Origin: Shouchella patagoniensis
GTDB taxonomy: Bacteria; Bacillota; Bacilli; Bacillales; Bacillaceae_D
Reading direction: 5' to 3'
Length of the DNA: 64,000 bases
NCBI RefSeq assembly: GCF_002019705.1
Contig: NZ_KV917377.1
Location: forward strand, 1,548,565-1,612,564
The stretch's first letter is position 1, and each line of letters opens with the position of its first letter. The notes below the pieces were generated by a model that worked only from the letters and a program-made list of their open reading frames with translations, made no database searches and had not been told where the DNA came from. This document shows positions 30,766-40,105 of this stretch, piece after piece. The position numbers and the translations under genes were made by a program.

Positions 30766-31870
30766 TTACATGGCAAGGGATTGCCTAAGATAAGCATCAA
30801 TAAACCCGTCTAGTTCACCATCCATTACCCCGTTTGTATTTCCAATTTCAAAATTTGTACGGTGGTCTTTGACCATTGAATAAGGATGGAAAACATAAGA
30901 ACGAATTTGACTACCCCAACCTATTTCTTTTTGTTCGCCTCTAATTTCAGCTAATTCCCGTTCCTGCTCTTCAATACGTAATTGATAAAGTTTTGCCTTC
31001 ATCATTTTCATGGCTTGATCACGGTTTTTAATTTGGGAGCGCTCACTTTGACATGTCACAACTGTATTTGTTGGTAGATGGGTTATTCTAACAGCAGAGT
31101 CTGTAGTGTTAATATGCTGACCACCTGCACCGCTCGCGCGATACGTATCGATCTTCAAATCTTCTGTATTTATTTCAATATCAATTGTGTCATCTAATTC
31201 TGGCATAATTTCACATGAAACAAATGAAGTGTGTCTTCTTCCAGATGAATCAAAAGGGGAAATCCTTACAAGGCGATGAACTCCTTTTTCAGCTTTTAAA
31301 TATCCGTAAGCATTATGACCTTTAATAAGAAGTGTTACGCTTTTAACACCTGCCTCATCTCCTGGAAGATAGTCGAGTGTTTCAACCGAAAACCCTCGTT
31401 TCTCAGCCCAGCGAGTATACATACGTAGTAACATCGATGCCCAATCTTGGGACTCTGTTCCACCTGCCCCTGGATGTAATTCAAGAATAGCGTTGTTTTT
31501 GTCATACGGCTCACTTAAAAGTAATTGTAGTTCAAATTGATTCATATCTGTCTTTAACTTTGCAACTCCTGCTTCCAGTTCAGTCGCAAGTTCCGCGTCT
31601 TCTTCTTCACGAACAAGTTCTAAACTCACTTCTAGATCATCAAAAGCTTCGGCCATATCTTTAAAAGTATGCACTTGCTCTTTTAGTCCGTTTGTTTCAG
31701 ATATAACAACTTGTGCTTGATCTTGACTATTCCAGAAATCAGGATCAGCCATTTTTTCTTCTAATTCTGCAATCCGCTCTTCCTTCTCTTCTACGTCAAA
31801 GAGACCCCCTAAAATCAGATAGTCGTTTCTCTAGTATAGCTAATTCTTGTTTTATTTCAGTTAAATCCAT
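30766..31870 (-). CDS. prfB: Peptide chain release factor 2, with programmed +1 frameshift
   Basis: The gene is in two frames. Frame one starts at ATG 31870 and reads 24 codons ending AGG GGG TCT CTT before an in-frame TGA at 31798-31796. A +1 shift at CTT T continues as [15 protein letters not shown] and then the main ORF. This is the classical RF2 autoregulatory site, with an internal Shine-Dalgarno-like AGGGGG just upstream. The body has the catalytic GGQ in [11 protein letters not shown]2 reads UGA/UAA, so low RF2 promotes its own frameshift. About 366 residues in all; 27 bp downstream of secA. Confidence 0.96.
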
Positions 31871-31897
31871 CTCTTCACCTCATAGGGAGAGGCAAAC

Positions 31898-34423
31898 TTA
31901 TGCGTTTGCCCCACAACAATTTTTATATTTTTTACCACTTCCGCAAATACAAGGATCATTACGTCCAATGTCCTCGCCTTTACGAATTGGTTTATTCTTT
32001 GGTTTTTTCTGTGCCTCTCCTTTAGCAGAAGGTTGTACAGCTTTTCCTTCAGCTACTTCTTGGCGTTGTAAGTTCTGTTGAACTTGAGCTTTCATTACAT
32101 ACATTGATACCTCTTCTTCAATTTCTGCAATCATCGCTTCAAACATGTTAAACCCTTCAAAGCGGTATTCACGCAATGGATCATTTTGTCCGTATGCTCG
32201 TAAATGAATCCCCTGACGAAGCTGATCCATTTGATCTATATGGTTCATCCACTTGCGGTCAACTGTACGCAGCATGATCACTTTTTCGAACTCACGCATT
32301 TGTTCTGAAGATACTTCAGCTTCTTTAGCGGCATAAGCTGCAAGAACTCTCTCATTAATAAGCTCAATAATCTCGTCTTGTTCTTTCCCTTTTATATCTT
32401 TTACAGACAAGGCATCTTCACTCAATAGTTGCCCGTTCATGTATGTCACAATTGCATTTAGATCCCATTCTTCTTGTACAAGTGAATCTGGAGTATGTGT
32501 TTTAACAACATGCTCTACTGATGCTTTCATCATGTTTTCAACAATTGACTTCAAGTTCTCGGATTCAAGCACTTCCATCCGTTGCTTATAAATAATTTCA
32601 CGTTGTTCACGCATAACGTCATCAAATTGCAGTACTTGCTTACGAGCATCAAAGTTATTTCCCTCTACTCGTTTCTGCGCTGTTTCTACGGCTCTTGAAA
32701 CCCATTTAGATTCAATTGGCTGATCTTCATCCATACCTAGTTTTTCCATCATCGTACGCATATTATCAGAGCCAAAACGTCTCATGAGTTCATCTTCCAT
32801 GGACAAGTAAAACTGGGAAGAACCAACGTCACCTTGACGACCTGCACGACCACGCAATTGATTGTCAATTCGCCTACTCTCATGGCGTTCAGTACCAAGT
32901 ACATGTAAGCCCCCTAAATCTTTGACACCAGATCCAAGCTTAATATCTGTACCACGTCCTGCCATATTAGTTGCAATCGTTACAGAGCCTTTTTGTCCCG
33001 CGTTTTCGATGATTTCAGCTTCACGTTCATGGTTTTTTGCATTTAACACATGGTGTGGTATACGTTTTTTCGTTAGCATCTTTGATACAACTTCAGATGT
33101 TTCAACATTTACAGTACCAACAAGTACAGGCTGACCACTTTTATGAAGCTCGCTAATTTCTTCTACGACAGCGTTAAATTTCGCTTGCATTGTTTTATAG
33201 ATTAAATCCGAACGGTCTTCACGAGCAATCTCTTTATTAGTTGGGATAACCATTACATCCATTCCGTAAATGTTACGAAACTCTTCTTCTTCTGTTTTAG
33301 CCGTACCAGTCATACCTGCTAGTTTATTGTACATACGGAAGTAATTCTGGAAAGTGATAGAAGCAAGTGTTATACTCTCACGTTGTACTTCAAGGCCTTC
33401 TTTTGCTTCAAGAGCTTGATGCAAACCATCGCTGTAGCGACGACCTTTCATTAAACGTCCAGTAAATTGGTCTACAATGACCACTTCCCCGTCCTCTACT
33501 ACATAGTCAGCATCCCGTTGCATTGCAACATGAGCTTTTAATGATTGATTTATATGATGGTTTAACTGAACATGTTTCTGATCATAAAGATTATCAATAT
33601 TAAATGCTCGTTCAGCTTTATTTACACCTTCATCCGTTAGTTGAACCGTTTTAGTCTTTTCATCGTATGTGTAATCATCTTCAAGTTTTAATACGCGAAC
33701 AAATGTATTGGCTTGTCCATATAATTTCGTTTTGCGTTCAACCGAACCAGAAATAATTAGCGGTGTTCTAGCTTCATCAACTAATATTGAATCAACTTCA
33801 TCAACGAGAGCGAAATGGAGTGGTCGCTGTACCATTTGTTCTTTATAAAGCACCATATTATCGCGCAAATAATCAAATCCAAGTTCATTATTCGTGCTAT
33901 ATGTGACATCTGCTGCATATGCCTTTTGTTTGTCTTCTTTAGATAGACCATTTTCATTTAGACCAACAGTCAATCCCAGGAATTGAAAAACGCGACCGTA
34001 GTTTTGCAGGTCACGGCTCGCCAAATAATTGTTGACCGTTACGATGTGAACTCCTTTACCTGCTAGTGCCTGCACATATACAGCTATTGTTCCGACAAGT
34101 GTTTTTCCTTCCCCTGTCTTCATTTCAGCGATATTCCCTTGATGAAGTGCCAGAGCACCAAGCAATTGAACTCGGTAAGGATATTCATTTAACACACGTC
34201 CTGCGGCTTCACGAACAACAGCTAGTGCTGGAACAATGATATCATCAATTGTGCCACCTTCCTGCAAGGCTGTTTGGAATTCACTTGTTTTGCTTTTTAG
34301 CCCTTCATCTGAAAGTAACTTTATTTCATCAGCCAACGCTTCAACTTGATCAACAACTTTTTCATTTTTCTTTAATTGTTTTTGGGCAGGATCGCCAACT
34401 ACTTTCCGAAGTAAACCGATCAT
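31898..34423 (-). CDS. secA: Preprotein translocase ATPase SecA
   Basis: 841 residues. DEAD motor with Walker A MKTGEGKT, Walker [21 protein letters not shown], motif [11 protein letters not shown], and the C-terminal zinc finger [13 protein letters not shown]. Drives post-translational Sec export. Two in-frame ATGs are close to GAGAGGA; the second (34423) gives [11 protein letters not shown], aligned with other Bacillus SecA starts, and has the better spacing. prfB follows in the same transcript. Confidence 0.97.
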   Translation of the reverse strand: MIGLLRKVVGDPAQKQLKKNEKVVDQVEALADEIKLLSDEGLKSKTSEFQTALQEGGTIDDIIVPALAVVREAAGRVLNEYPYRVQLLGALALHQGNIAEMKTGEGKTLVGTIAVYVQALAGKGVHIVTVNNYLASRDLQNYGRVFQFLGLTVGLNENGLSKEDKQKAYAADVTYSTNNELGFDYLRDNMVLYKEQMVQRPLHFALVDEVDSILVDEARTPLIISGSVERKTKLYGQANTFVRVLKLEDDYTYDEKTKTVQLTDEGVNKAERAFNIDNLYDQKHVQLNHHINQSLKAHVAMQRDADYVVEDGEVVIVDQFTGRLMKGRRYSDGLHQALEAKEGLEVQRESITLASITFQNYFRMYNKLAGMTGTAKTEEEEFRNIYGMDVMVIPTNKEIAREDRSDLIYKTMQAKFNAVVEEISELHKSGQPVLVGTVNVETSEVVSKMLTKKRIPHHVLNAKNHEREAEIIENAGQKGSVTIATNMAGRGTDIKLGSGVKDLGGLHVLGTERHESRRIDNQLRGRAGRQGDVGSSQFYLSMEDELMRRFGSDNMRTMMEKLGMDEDQPIESKWVSRAVETAQKRVEGNNFDARKQVLQFDDVMREQREIIYKQRMEVLESENLKSIVENMMKASVEHVVKTHTPDSLVQEEWDLNAIVTYMNGQLLSEDALSVKDIKGKEQDEIIELINERVLAAYAAKEAEVSSEQMREFEKVIMLRTVDRKWMNHIDQMDQLRQGIHLRAYGQNDPLREYRFEGFNMFEAMIAEIEEEVSMYVMKAQVQQNLQRQEVAEGKAVQPSAKGEAQKKPKNKPIRKGEDIGRNDPCICGSGKKYKNCCGANA

Positions 34424-34593
34424 AATCATCTTCCTCTCTCAGCGGTGTTACTCTATTCTGCAATAATACATTTCATTCTTCTTCATTAAGATATACCTAT
34501 TACCAATAGCTATTTTAAGCTTTGTCTTTATCATATCTATATTAGCAGTTTAAGCACCAGCTTACAAGGTTATGCCGTTCTAATAAAGCCGTT

Positions 34594-34627
34594 AAAGAAG
34601 CATCGACAAATTAGCCGATGCTTCTTT
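34594..34627. terminator. Hairpin after hpf
   Basis: Perfect inverted repeat AAAGAAGCATCG / CGATGCTTCTTT directly downstream of hpf. The T tract on the minus side is short, so termination strength is uncertain. Confidence 0.65.
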
Positions 34628-34638
34628 AAAATCGCTTT

Positions 34639-35211
34639 TTATGCTTCAGATTCAATTAATCCATACTTGCCATCGCGACGACGGTAGACCACGTTCGTGC
34701 TGCCACTGTCCGCATCAGAGAAAACAAAGAAATTATGTCCTAACAAATCCATTTGCAATATTGCTTCTTCCGCATCCATAGGCTTTAAATTAAAGCGTTT
34801 TGTACGGACCACTTCAAGACTATCTTCTTCTCCAAGTGATTCCTCTTCAATAATCTCTTCTCGTAAAGGTTCTAAGTCATTTTTAAACATGTGTTTCAGA
34901 CTACCTTCTTGGCGAAACTTACGATTAACTTTTGTTTTATGTTTTCGGATTTGGCGTTCCAGCTTCTCAACGACAATGTCGATGGCTGCATACATATCCG
35001 CATTGGTTTCTTCTCCTCTAAGCAAAAGCTTAGGCATTGGAATGGTTACCTCAATGCTTGATTCACTGCTGTTTACAAGCTGTAACTTTACATTTACATC
35101 TGCAATCGGGGTTGTGTCAAAATACCTTTCAAGCTTCCCAACTTTTTTTTCAACATATTCTCGAATTGCAGCAGTAACCTCAATGTTTTCACCACGAATA
35201 TTATAATGCAT
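34639..35211 (-). CDS. hpf: Long-form ribosome hibernation promoting factor
   Basis: 190 residues: N-terminal S30AE domain (MHYNIRGENIEVTAAIREYV) that occupies the decoding site, an acidic linker, and the C-terminal dimerisation domain (FNLKPMDAEEAILQMDLLGH) that makes 100S ribosome dimers. Corresponds to B. subtilis yvyD, a general-stress gene. A sigma-B-like promoter is found upstream, in keeping with that. Strong site AAGGAGG. Confidence 0.95.
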   Translation of the reverse strand: MHYNIRGENIEVTAAIREYVEKKVGKLERYFDTTPIADVNVKLQLVNSSESSIEVTIPMPKLLLRGEETNADMYAAIDIVVEKLERQIRKHKTKVNRKFRQEGSLKHMFKNDLEPLREEIIEEESLGEEDSLEVVRTKRFNLKPMDAEEAILQMDLLGHNFFVFSDADSGSTNVVYRRRDGKYGLIESEA

Positions 35212-35246
35212 AGTAGAACTCCTCCTTTTCCTTGCTTACTTCTACA

Positions 35247-35271
35247 ATTCCCTTAAAAATCCTGCCTAAAC
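35247..35271 (-). promoter_or_regulatory. Sigma-B-like promoter of hpf
   Basis: Minus strand GTTTAG (35271-35266), 13-bp spacer, GGGAAT (35252-35247), close to the general-stress consensus GTTTAA, 12-15 bp, GGGWAW. B. subtilis yvyD has a sigma-B promoter. Confidence 0.65.
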
Positions 35272-35295
35272 ATGTAATCGCATGACAAATAAACA

Positions 35296-35328
35296 ACAAA
35301 AAACCCACTTTCATATGAAAGTGGGTTA
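35296..35328 (-). terminator. Terminator after the cold-shock gene
   Basis: Perfect arms AACCCACTTTC / GAAAGTGGGTT, 4-nt loop, T-rich tail on the minus strand. Confidence 0.87.
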
Positions 35329-35365
35329 TTATTAGCTATTATTCATATCCATTCAGGAATGTGAA

Positions 35366-35563
35366 TTAAAGCTTTACTACGTTTGCAGCTTGCGGTCCAC
35401 GCGCGCCTTCAACGATTTCGAATTCTACATCTTGACCTTCGTCAAGAGTTTTGAATCCTTCAGAGTTGATAGCAGAGAAATGTACGAATACATCGTCCCC
35501 ATCTTCACGCTCGATAAAACCGAAACCTTTTTCTGCATTAAACCATTTTACTTTTCCTTGCAT
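35366..35563 (-). CDS. Cold-shock protein (CspA family)
   Basis: 65-residue single cold-shock domain that binds single-stranded RNA and DNA. RNP1 KGFGFIE and RNP2 VFVHFSAI are intact, N-terminal MQGKVKWFN. Which Bacillus paralogue (CspB, C or D) cannot be settled. Strong promoter 60 bp upstream and a terminator: a monocistronic unit. It is not at this position in B. subtilis. Confidence 0.95.
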   Translation of the reverse strand: MQGKVKWFNAEKGFGFIEREDGDDVFVHFSAINSEGFKTLDEGQDVEFEIVEGARGPQAANVVKL

Positions 35564-35619
35564 GCTTCACATTCCCTTCGTTACTAAAAATTTCATTGTG
35601 GTGCTTTTCCACAGTTTCA

Positions 35620-35648
35620 ACTATACCAGCGAGATTCTCATAAGTCAA
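35620..35648 (-). promoter_or_regulatory. Sigma-A promoter of the cold-shock gene
   Basis: Minus strand TTGACT (35648-35643), 17 bp, TATAGT (35625-35620): five of six in each box. A second TTGACA with 17-bp spacing to TTAAAT lies about 35 bp further upstream. The rest of 35564-35995 is AT-rich and holds the operator-like repeats of the divergent lipoprotein gene. Confidence 0.75.
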
Positions 35649-35920
35649 ACTCTTTATTTAATGGTACTTTAGAACATTTGTCAATTCTTGTCGATTCAAT
35701 TAAAATAGATTGTCAGCGCTTACTTTGTATACATTGATTTTTTAGGTTTTTTATTTAAAACCTTCTATTTTATCTATAAAGAAAGATGTCGAAATATTTA
35801 TTATTGATTTTTTTACCTTGATTTTTTTCTATCACATTTTTAAAAACATGATTGCTTACATCAATTCCAATAATAAATTCTAGCTAGTACGAATTTCCTA
35901 TTCCCTTAAGGTTTTCCTTT

Positions 35921-35959
35921 TGTTACAATATCACAAGCGCTTGTAATGTAATTGTAACA
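35921..35959. repeat. Nested inverted repeats upstream of the lipoprotein gene
   Basis: Outer arms TGTTACAAT (35921-35929) and ATTGTAACA (35951-35959) are perfect complements. Between them is a perfect 12-bp palindrome ACAAGCGCTTGT (35933-35944). The left arm also reads as an extended -10 (TGTTACAAT). This looks like an operator over a promoter. It resembles a catabolite-responsive element only in part. Confidence 0.5.
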
Positions 35960-35995
35960 TTAAAGTGCAATTCATTTAGCCAGGAGTGGTCAGAT

Positions 35996-36862
35996 TTGAA
36001 AAACACAAGCTGGTTTTATAGCAGCATCGCTGTTTCCGCCCTTCTTGCTTCCTGTTCTTCAAATAGCTATCAATCACTAGAGAGTAAAGATGTAGTTACA
36101 TTTTCAAAGGATCACGATGTGCTCTCTGAACCTGAGACTCTTCTAGACAGCAACAGTATTCTCGAAAAATCAATGCATGCAGATAATCAACTTACTAACT
36201 ATACAGCCAACTTAAAAATGACCGATACATTATCTCCAGTACCTGAAGGAGAGATTGAAGAACAAACTGTAAAAGTTACCGAAGGAACGTTGTCTTATAG
36301 TAATGAACCTCAAGTCACTTTTACAAGTTTGGCGCGTTATCCGCTTAATTCTGAGAATGAAGAAGCACCTGAGCAAACAGTCGGAATCATAAAAGAATCA
36401 GATCAATATCGTATTAACAGAGATGGTACAGGATGGAATACCGTTGAAGATCTTTCAGAGTTAAAGAACGATGTTTTTCATTATGATCTCGCACCAATTG
36501 AGCAACTACAACTGCTTCATTCGATACCTGATTTTGTTAGTGTCAGTCAATATGATGATCTGTATGTATTAAGCGTTGAAGCAAGCGGAGAAGAACTGAG
36601 ACAAATGGCATTGAGCATGAACCTTGTTGACCAATCAATCTTAAGTGAAAGAGATATTGAACTTGATGAATTTACAGTAGCCCAGCTTGACTATATGTTG
36701 TTCATAAATAAGGATACTTTTCTATTAGAAAAAACCAATTCCGCGTTTGAACTTCTTCTTGAAGAAAACGATCAGAGTTGGCTTATTCGAAAAGACATCT
36801 CTCTCACACGCACTAACGTAAATAGTCAGGAAGGCATACAGTTGCCAACTGTATTAAAGTAG
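35996..36862 (+). CDS. Lipoprotein of unknown function
   Basis: 288 residues. Lipobox LLASC with Cys at about residue 20, so exported and anchored by Lgt. The mature part alternates acidic and beta-strand-rich stretches (TANLKMTDTLS, EGTLSYSNEPQVTF, DQYRINRDGTGWNTV), which suggests a LolA/LppX-like or DUF6612-like beta-barrel half; this is only an impression. TTG start, 9 nt after AGGAG. A plus-strand single gene between csp and the flagellar block, behind an operator-like palindrome and followed by a terminator. Function not known. Confidence 0.75.
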   Translation: MKNTSWFYSSIAVSALLASCSSNSYQSLESKDVVTFSKDHDVLSEPETLLDSNSILEKSMHADNQLTNYTANLKMTDTLSPVPEGEIEEQTVKVTEGTLSYSNEPQVTFTSLARYPLNSENEEAPEQTVGIIKESDQYRINRDGTGWNTVEDLSELKNDVFHYDLAPIEQLQLLHSIPDFVSVSQYDDLYVLSVEASGEELRQMALSMNLVDQSILSERDIELDEFTVAQLDYMLFINKDTFLLEKTNSAFELLLEENDQSWLIRKDISLTRTNVNSQEGIQLPTVLK

Positions 36863-36863
36863 A

Positions 36864-36897
36864 AACAAGCAAGCCATAGAGGCTTGCTTGTTTATTT
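36864..36897. terminator. Bidirectional terminator between the lipoprotein gene and fliT
   Basis: Perfect inverted repeat AACAAGCAAGCC / GGCTTGCTTGTT with a 5-nt loop, between two converging genes. Confidence 0.8.
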
Positions 36898-37239
36898 ACT
36901 CTTTTTATCAATAAAAAAGCCACTTTGATAAGACATGCTTATTCCTTGCGAATATGTATGTCTTCTTTGCTTTTTAGCTGACAGAGCCTTTATATCGGAT
37001 TTTATATGACTCAAATATGTGTCTAATAATTGTTTAAGTAACTTGTCTTGGTTTATGAGTTTTTCTATGTCTGCTTTTTCCATTAATTTAGGATCAGTGT
37101 ATTGAATCTCCTTATTTCGCGATTCAAGTATTAATGAAACATCAGCAATCGTTTTATCCCTCTCATCATCGTCAGCAGAAAGAGGGGTTTGCAGATGGAC
37201 TAAAAGTTTCTCTGTAAGTCGTTGCAGTTCAACACTCAT
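36892..37239 (-). CDS. fliT: FliT-like flagellar chaperone
   Basis: 115 residues, helical, with a Lys-rich C-terminus ending SMSYQSGFFIDKKSK, like the terminal Y..GxFYDKRK of Bacillus FliT. FliT is thought to chaperone the cap protein FliD. The ATG shares one base with the fliS stop (TAATG). Called mainly from its place after fliD-fliS and its C-terminus. Confidence 0.77.
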   Translation of the reverse strand: MSVELQRLTEKLLVHLQTPLSADDDERDKTIADVSLILESRNKEIQYTDPKLMEKADIEKLINQDKLLKQLLDTYLSHIKSDIKALSAKKQRRHTYSQGISMSYQSGFFIDKKSK

Positions 37240-37631
37240 TACAATGCTTGTGTCCCTTTTAGTCTACTTTGCCGCTCTAATAAGATAACTTGTTTCCATG
37301 TATCACGAAACTCAAGTACATACGTCTCTGCTTCAAAAAGGGCTGCCCGGTCATTTTTTATGTTCGCCTCAGTAAGTTTATGCGAGATATATTCATAGAG
37401 TCGCATCATATTAGAACCAACTTCAGAATCCGTTCGAAGTGTCACCATTAATTCACGAATGATAGCCTCTGCTTTACTAATACAGGCGTGGCGGTTTTCA
37501 ATATTAAACTCTTCAATCGCCAAATGCGCTAAGCGAATTTGCTTCAAACAACCATTGTATAACATAAGGGTTAATTCGCCAGGCGACGCCGTTTGAACGG
37601 CTTGCTGCTTATATACACCTTGTTTTAACAT
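37239..37631 (-). CDS. fliS: Flagellin chaperone FliS
   Basis: 130 residues, all-helical. The N-terminal YKQQAVQTASPGELTLMLYNGCLKQI is the FliS signature. Binds the C-terminus of flagellin to prevent premature polymerisation, and in Bacillus works with FliW. GGAGG site 10 nt upstream. Confidence 0.94.
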   Translation of the reverse strand: MLKQGVYKQQAVQTASPGELTLMLYNGCLKQIRLAHLAIEEFNIENRHACISKAEAIIRELMVTLRTDSEVGSNMMRLYEYISHKLTEANIKNDRAALFEAETYVLEFRDTWKQVILLERQSRLKGTQAL

Positions 37632-37646
37632 AAATGAAAAGACCTC

Positions 37647-39404
37647 CTAGTTATTCCCATAAAGCAAATTAAACAATGATTCGCTTTGTTGATTCGCCAT
37701 TTGCATAGCTCGTTCCATTGCCGTGAATTGTCGCCAATATCTCGCTTCTTTTTGTTCTAGTCTTCGCTCAAAGTCAGATATACGATCATCGATTGCTTTC
37801 GTTTGTTGCCCAATTGCAAATTGATGCTGTTCATGATAACCCTCTGAACCACCTGCTCTCCTTGCAATACTAGACATGCCCTGTTGCAAATTGGTCCGCA
37901 AATTTTGAGCCAATCCAGGGTTACCATCAGAGCCGTTAAACAATGAAAAAACCCCATCAACATCTTCTTCAATAGCTTGCCTCAGTTTATCAGCATTCAC
38001 TTCCAACTTGCCGCCATCCATATAATCTTTAGATGTGGTAATTCCAATATCAACAAGATGCCCTATGGTCCCATTCGAGTTAATTGTTTGGTAAAGGCTT
38101 TGCCTCATCTGATTAAATGTACCTTGCAACATCACATCATTACGAAGTAAGCCACTTTGCGCTTTTTCTTCCCATCGTTCCGCTTCAATATCAGATAAAC
38201 TATCTCGTTCTTCTGTAGTGAGGGGATCATAATCACGATAATATGGTTCTCCTAATTTACCATTAACGAAATCAACTAACTCATTATATTCTTCAACAAA
38301 AGCGAGTACTGTATCGAAGATATCTTCAACATTTGTAGTAGCGTTTAAACTAATTGGTTGAGTTGACTCATTCTTTAATGTAATTGTCATTCCACTTAAA
38401 TTAAATGTGTTTGATGCACGCTGTGTTTCAACACCATTCACAGTAAAAATTGCATTTTTCCCTTCTATCACGTTTTCATTCAAGCCTAAAGTTTGATTAA
38501 ACAAATGACCTTCAAAAAAGAGATCTCCCATATTATTAGCTGATTGGCCTGTCTCTTGTTTACTTACTACAAATGACTGATTAAACTCATCAAAAAAAAC
38601 ATTTACCCCAGCATCAGCAGATCTCATTTGGGTTATGACTGTACTAATTTTGTCTGTGTCTTTAAAGAAAAAAGAGCTTTCAGTCGTCTCACCCTGAGCA
38701 TTAACAGTCGAAACCGTAGATTTTGTATATCGTTCTTTACTAGTTGAGTCTTCTTGTATATACTCCACTTGTAAGCGTGCCGGGAGTTTAACTCCTTCAG
38801 CAAACGTCATTTCCCCATTTTCATTAATTTTAACTTGATTTGATTCTATTGTTTCTTTATCCGCATCAACAACTTGATAAGTTTTTCCGTTGATTAACAA
38901 GAGTTGTTCATCATGCGCAAATTCTGGTTTCTCCTTTAATTGTGCCTTTCCTTCTTTAAATTCTGCTGTCTCTCGCACTAGCTTACCTGTAACCCATCCT
39001 TCTTCTATCTTAGAACCAGATGAGATTCCGAGTTCACTTAAAGAAGAATTTTCATTTATTCCTTTCAACTCTTTACCTTTGGCTGTTGCAGCTGTTGCCA
39101 ATTGCTTTACTTCATTTAATGTATAATTTGCATTCCCCAGTGAAGATGATGCAGTTGCGGTTGCAATATTTGGATCAGAAGATGCAACAGTCCTTTTTTT
39201 CATAACAGAGCTCCGCATTAATGTATCAAAAATAGATGAATGCAACGCTTGCATCTTAACATTAATTTCTCGGTATGCATCCATCTTCCACCCTAATTCG
39301 GTTCTTTGTTTTTCAAGCTTATTAACAGGCATACGTTCAGCACGCATTAAATCTTTCATCATTTGATCAATATCAAGCCCTGATGATAAACCAGAAAGCC
39401 TCAT
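37647..39404 (-). CDS. fliD: Flagellar hook-associated protein 2 (filament cap)
   Basis: About 585 residues. The N-terminal MRLSGLSSGLDIDQMMKDLM and the C-terminal coiled segment (QTKAIDDRISDFERRLEQKEARYWRQF, then ANQQSESLFNLL) are typical of FliD. Forms the pentameric cap that inserts flagellin. ATG at 39404 is 9 nt after AAAGG; the upstream ATG touches it. Third gene of the sigma-D unit after flaG... and before fliS. Confidence 0.95.
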   Translation of the reverse strand: MRLSGLSSGLDIDQMMKDLMRAERMPVNKLEKQRTELGWKMDAYREINVKMQALHSSIFDTLMRSSVMKKRTVASSDPNIATATASSSLGNANYTLNEVKQLATAATAKGKELKGINENSSLSELGISSGSKIEEGWVTGKLVRETAEFKEGKAQLKEKPEFAHDEQLLLINGKTYQVVDADKETIESNQVKINENGEMTFAEGVKLPARLQVEYIQEDSTSKERYTKSTVSTVNAQGETTESSFFFKDTDKISTVITQMRSADAGVNVFFDEFNQSFVVSKQETGQSANNMGDLFFEGHLFNQTLGLNENVIEGKNAIFTVNGVETQRASNTFNLSGMTITLKNESTQPISLNATTNVEDIFDTVLAFVEEYNELVDFVNGKLGEPYYRDYDPLTTEERDSLSDIEAERWEEKAQSGLLRNDVMLQGTFNQMRQSLYQTINSNGTIGHLVDIGITTSKDYMDGGKLEVNADKLRQAIEEDVDGVFSLFNGSDGNPGLAQNLRTNLQQGMSSIARRAGGSEGYHEQHQFAIGQQTKAIDDRISDFERRLEQKEARYWRQFTAMERAMQMANQQSESLFNLLYGNN

Positions 39405-39418
39405 AACAATCATCCTTT

Positions 39419-39748
39419 CTACACATGGTGGTCAACAATTAACCCTACTGATTTCATCATTGATGCAATCAAATCAAGAATTTTCTCCGGAGGTACCTCA
39501 CGTAATACTTCCTGTGTTTCTTGATCAATTACTTGTACATAGACTCGGTCTAAATCTTTATGAATATTAAATGCCAACGCTCGTTTTGTTACTTTATCAA
39601 CATGGTCGCTTGAAATATCCAATAGAGTTTGTATATCCCCACCTACAGCCCCATTATATGAAGGTTTAGACGCAGTAGTAACCTGTTGGTGATACCGAGC
39701 AAGCCCTATTTCAGAAAACGGAATGGATAGCGGGATTTGCAATGACAT
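39419..39748 (-). CDS. flaG: FlaG-family protein
   Basis: 109 residues. The C-terminal core (LAFNIHKDLDRVYVQVIDQETQEVLREVPPEKILDLIA) is the FlaG domain; the N-terminus is divergent. Influences filament length in other bacteria. Equivalent to B. subtilis yvyC. First gene of flaG-fliD-fliS-fliT behind a sigma-D promoter. Confidence 0.93.
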   Translation of the reverse strand: MSLQIPLSIPFSEIGLARYHQQVTTASKPSYNGAVGGDIQTLLDISSDHVDKVTKRALAFNIHKDLDRVYVQVIDQETQEVLREVPPEKILDLIASMMKSVGLIVDHHV

Positions 39749-39779
39749 ATTGCACCTCTTTAATCAGTCCTTTTTATTA

Positions 39780-39806
39780 TTATCGGCTTATGCCAAAAAG
39801 CATTTA
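39780..39806 (-). promoter_or_regulatory. Sigma-D (flagellar) promoter of flaG-fliDST
   Basis: Minus strand TAAA (39806-39803), exactly 15 bp, GCCGATAA (39787-39780). Seven of eight bases of the sigma-D -10 and the full TAAA -35 at canonical spacing. About 30 bp upstream of flaG. Target of the FlgM anti-sigma encoded at 43348. Confidence 0.85.
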
Positions 39807-39810
39807 GGCT

Positions 39811-39848
39811 AAAGAAAAAAAAGAAAGCGGCAATTAAAAACATGCCGC
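39811..39848 (-). terminator. Terminator after csrA
   Basis: Minus-strand hairpin GCGGCA / TGCCGC with a 10-nt loop, then TTTCTTTTTTTTC. It separates the comF-late-flagellar operon from flaG-fliD. Confidence 0.83.
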
Positions 39849-39857
39849 GACTAACTA

Positions 39858-40103
39858 TTAAGAGCCAGGCTTTTGGTTTGTTGAATGCTCAATAAATGCC
39901 TGCAGCACTTCTAATGAAACTGGTTTAGCTGCTGTTTTATTCTCCTTTTGAATTGCTTCATATACTTCTTTTCTGTGTACATCAACTGTTCTAGGAGCTG
40001 AAATACCTAGCTTAACTTGGTCTCCTTCAACAGAAAGGATTGTTACTTCAACTTCATCCCCAATACAAATTGTTTCTGTAGTCTTTCTTGATAAGACAAG
40101 CAA
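39858..40103 (-). CDS. csrA: Carbon storage regulator CsrA
   Basis: RNA-binding translational repressor; in Bacillus it represses flagellin translation and is antagonised by FliW. Starts [15 protein letters not shown] and contains [13 protein letters not shown] and DVHRKEVY. The universal MLVLSRK start corresponds to a TTG at 40103; the longer GTG/TTG starts add residues not seen in the family. 81 residues, slightly longer C-terminus than usual. Its start lies next to the fliW stop (TGA at 40108-40106). Confidence 0.94.
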   Translation of the reverse strand: MLVLSRKTTETICIGDEVEVTILSVEGDQVKLGISAPRTVDVHRKEVYEAIQKENKTAAKPVSLEVLQAFIEHSTNQKPGS

Positions 40104-40105
40104 CT

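Noticed and set aside
35247-35275. Sigma-H promoter for hpf (AGGATTT and GGGAATT)
   Set aside because: The distance between the two boxes is far too short for sigma-H; the sigma-B reading fits both sequence and spacing.
35933-35944. CcpA catabolite-responsive element in front of the lipoprotein
   Set aside because: The central palindrome is right, but three of the conserved outer cre positions differ.
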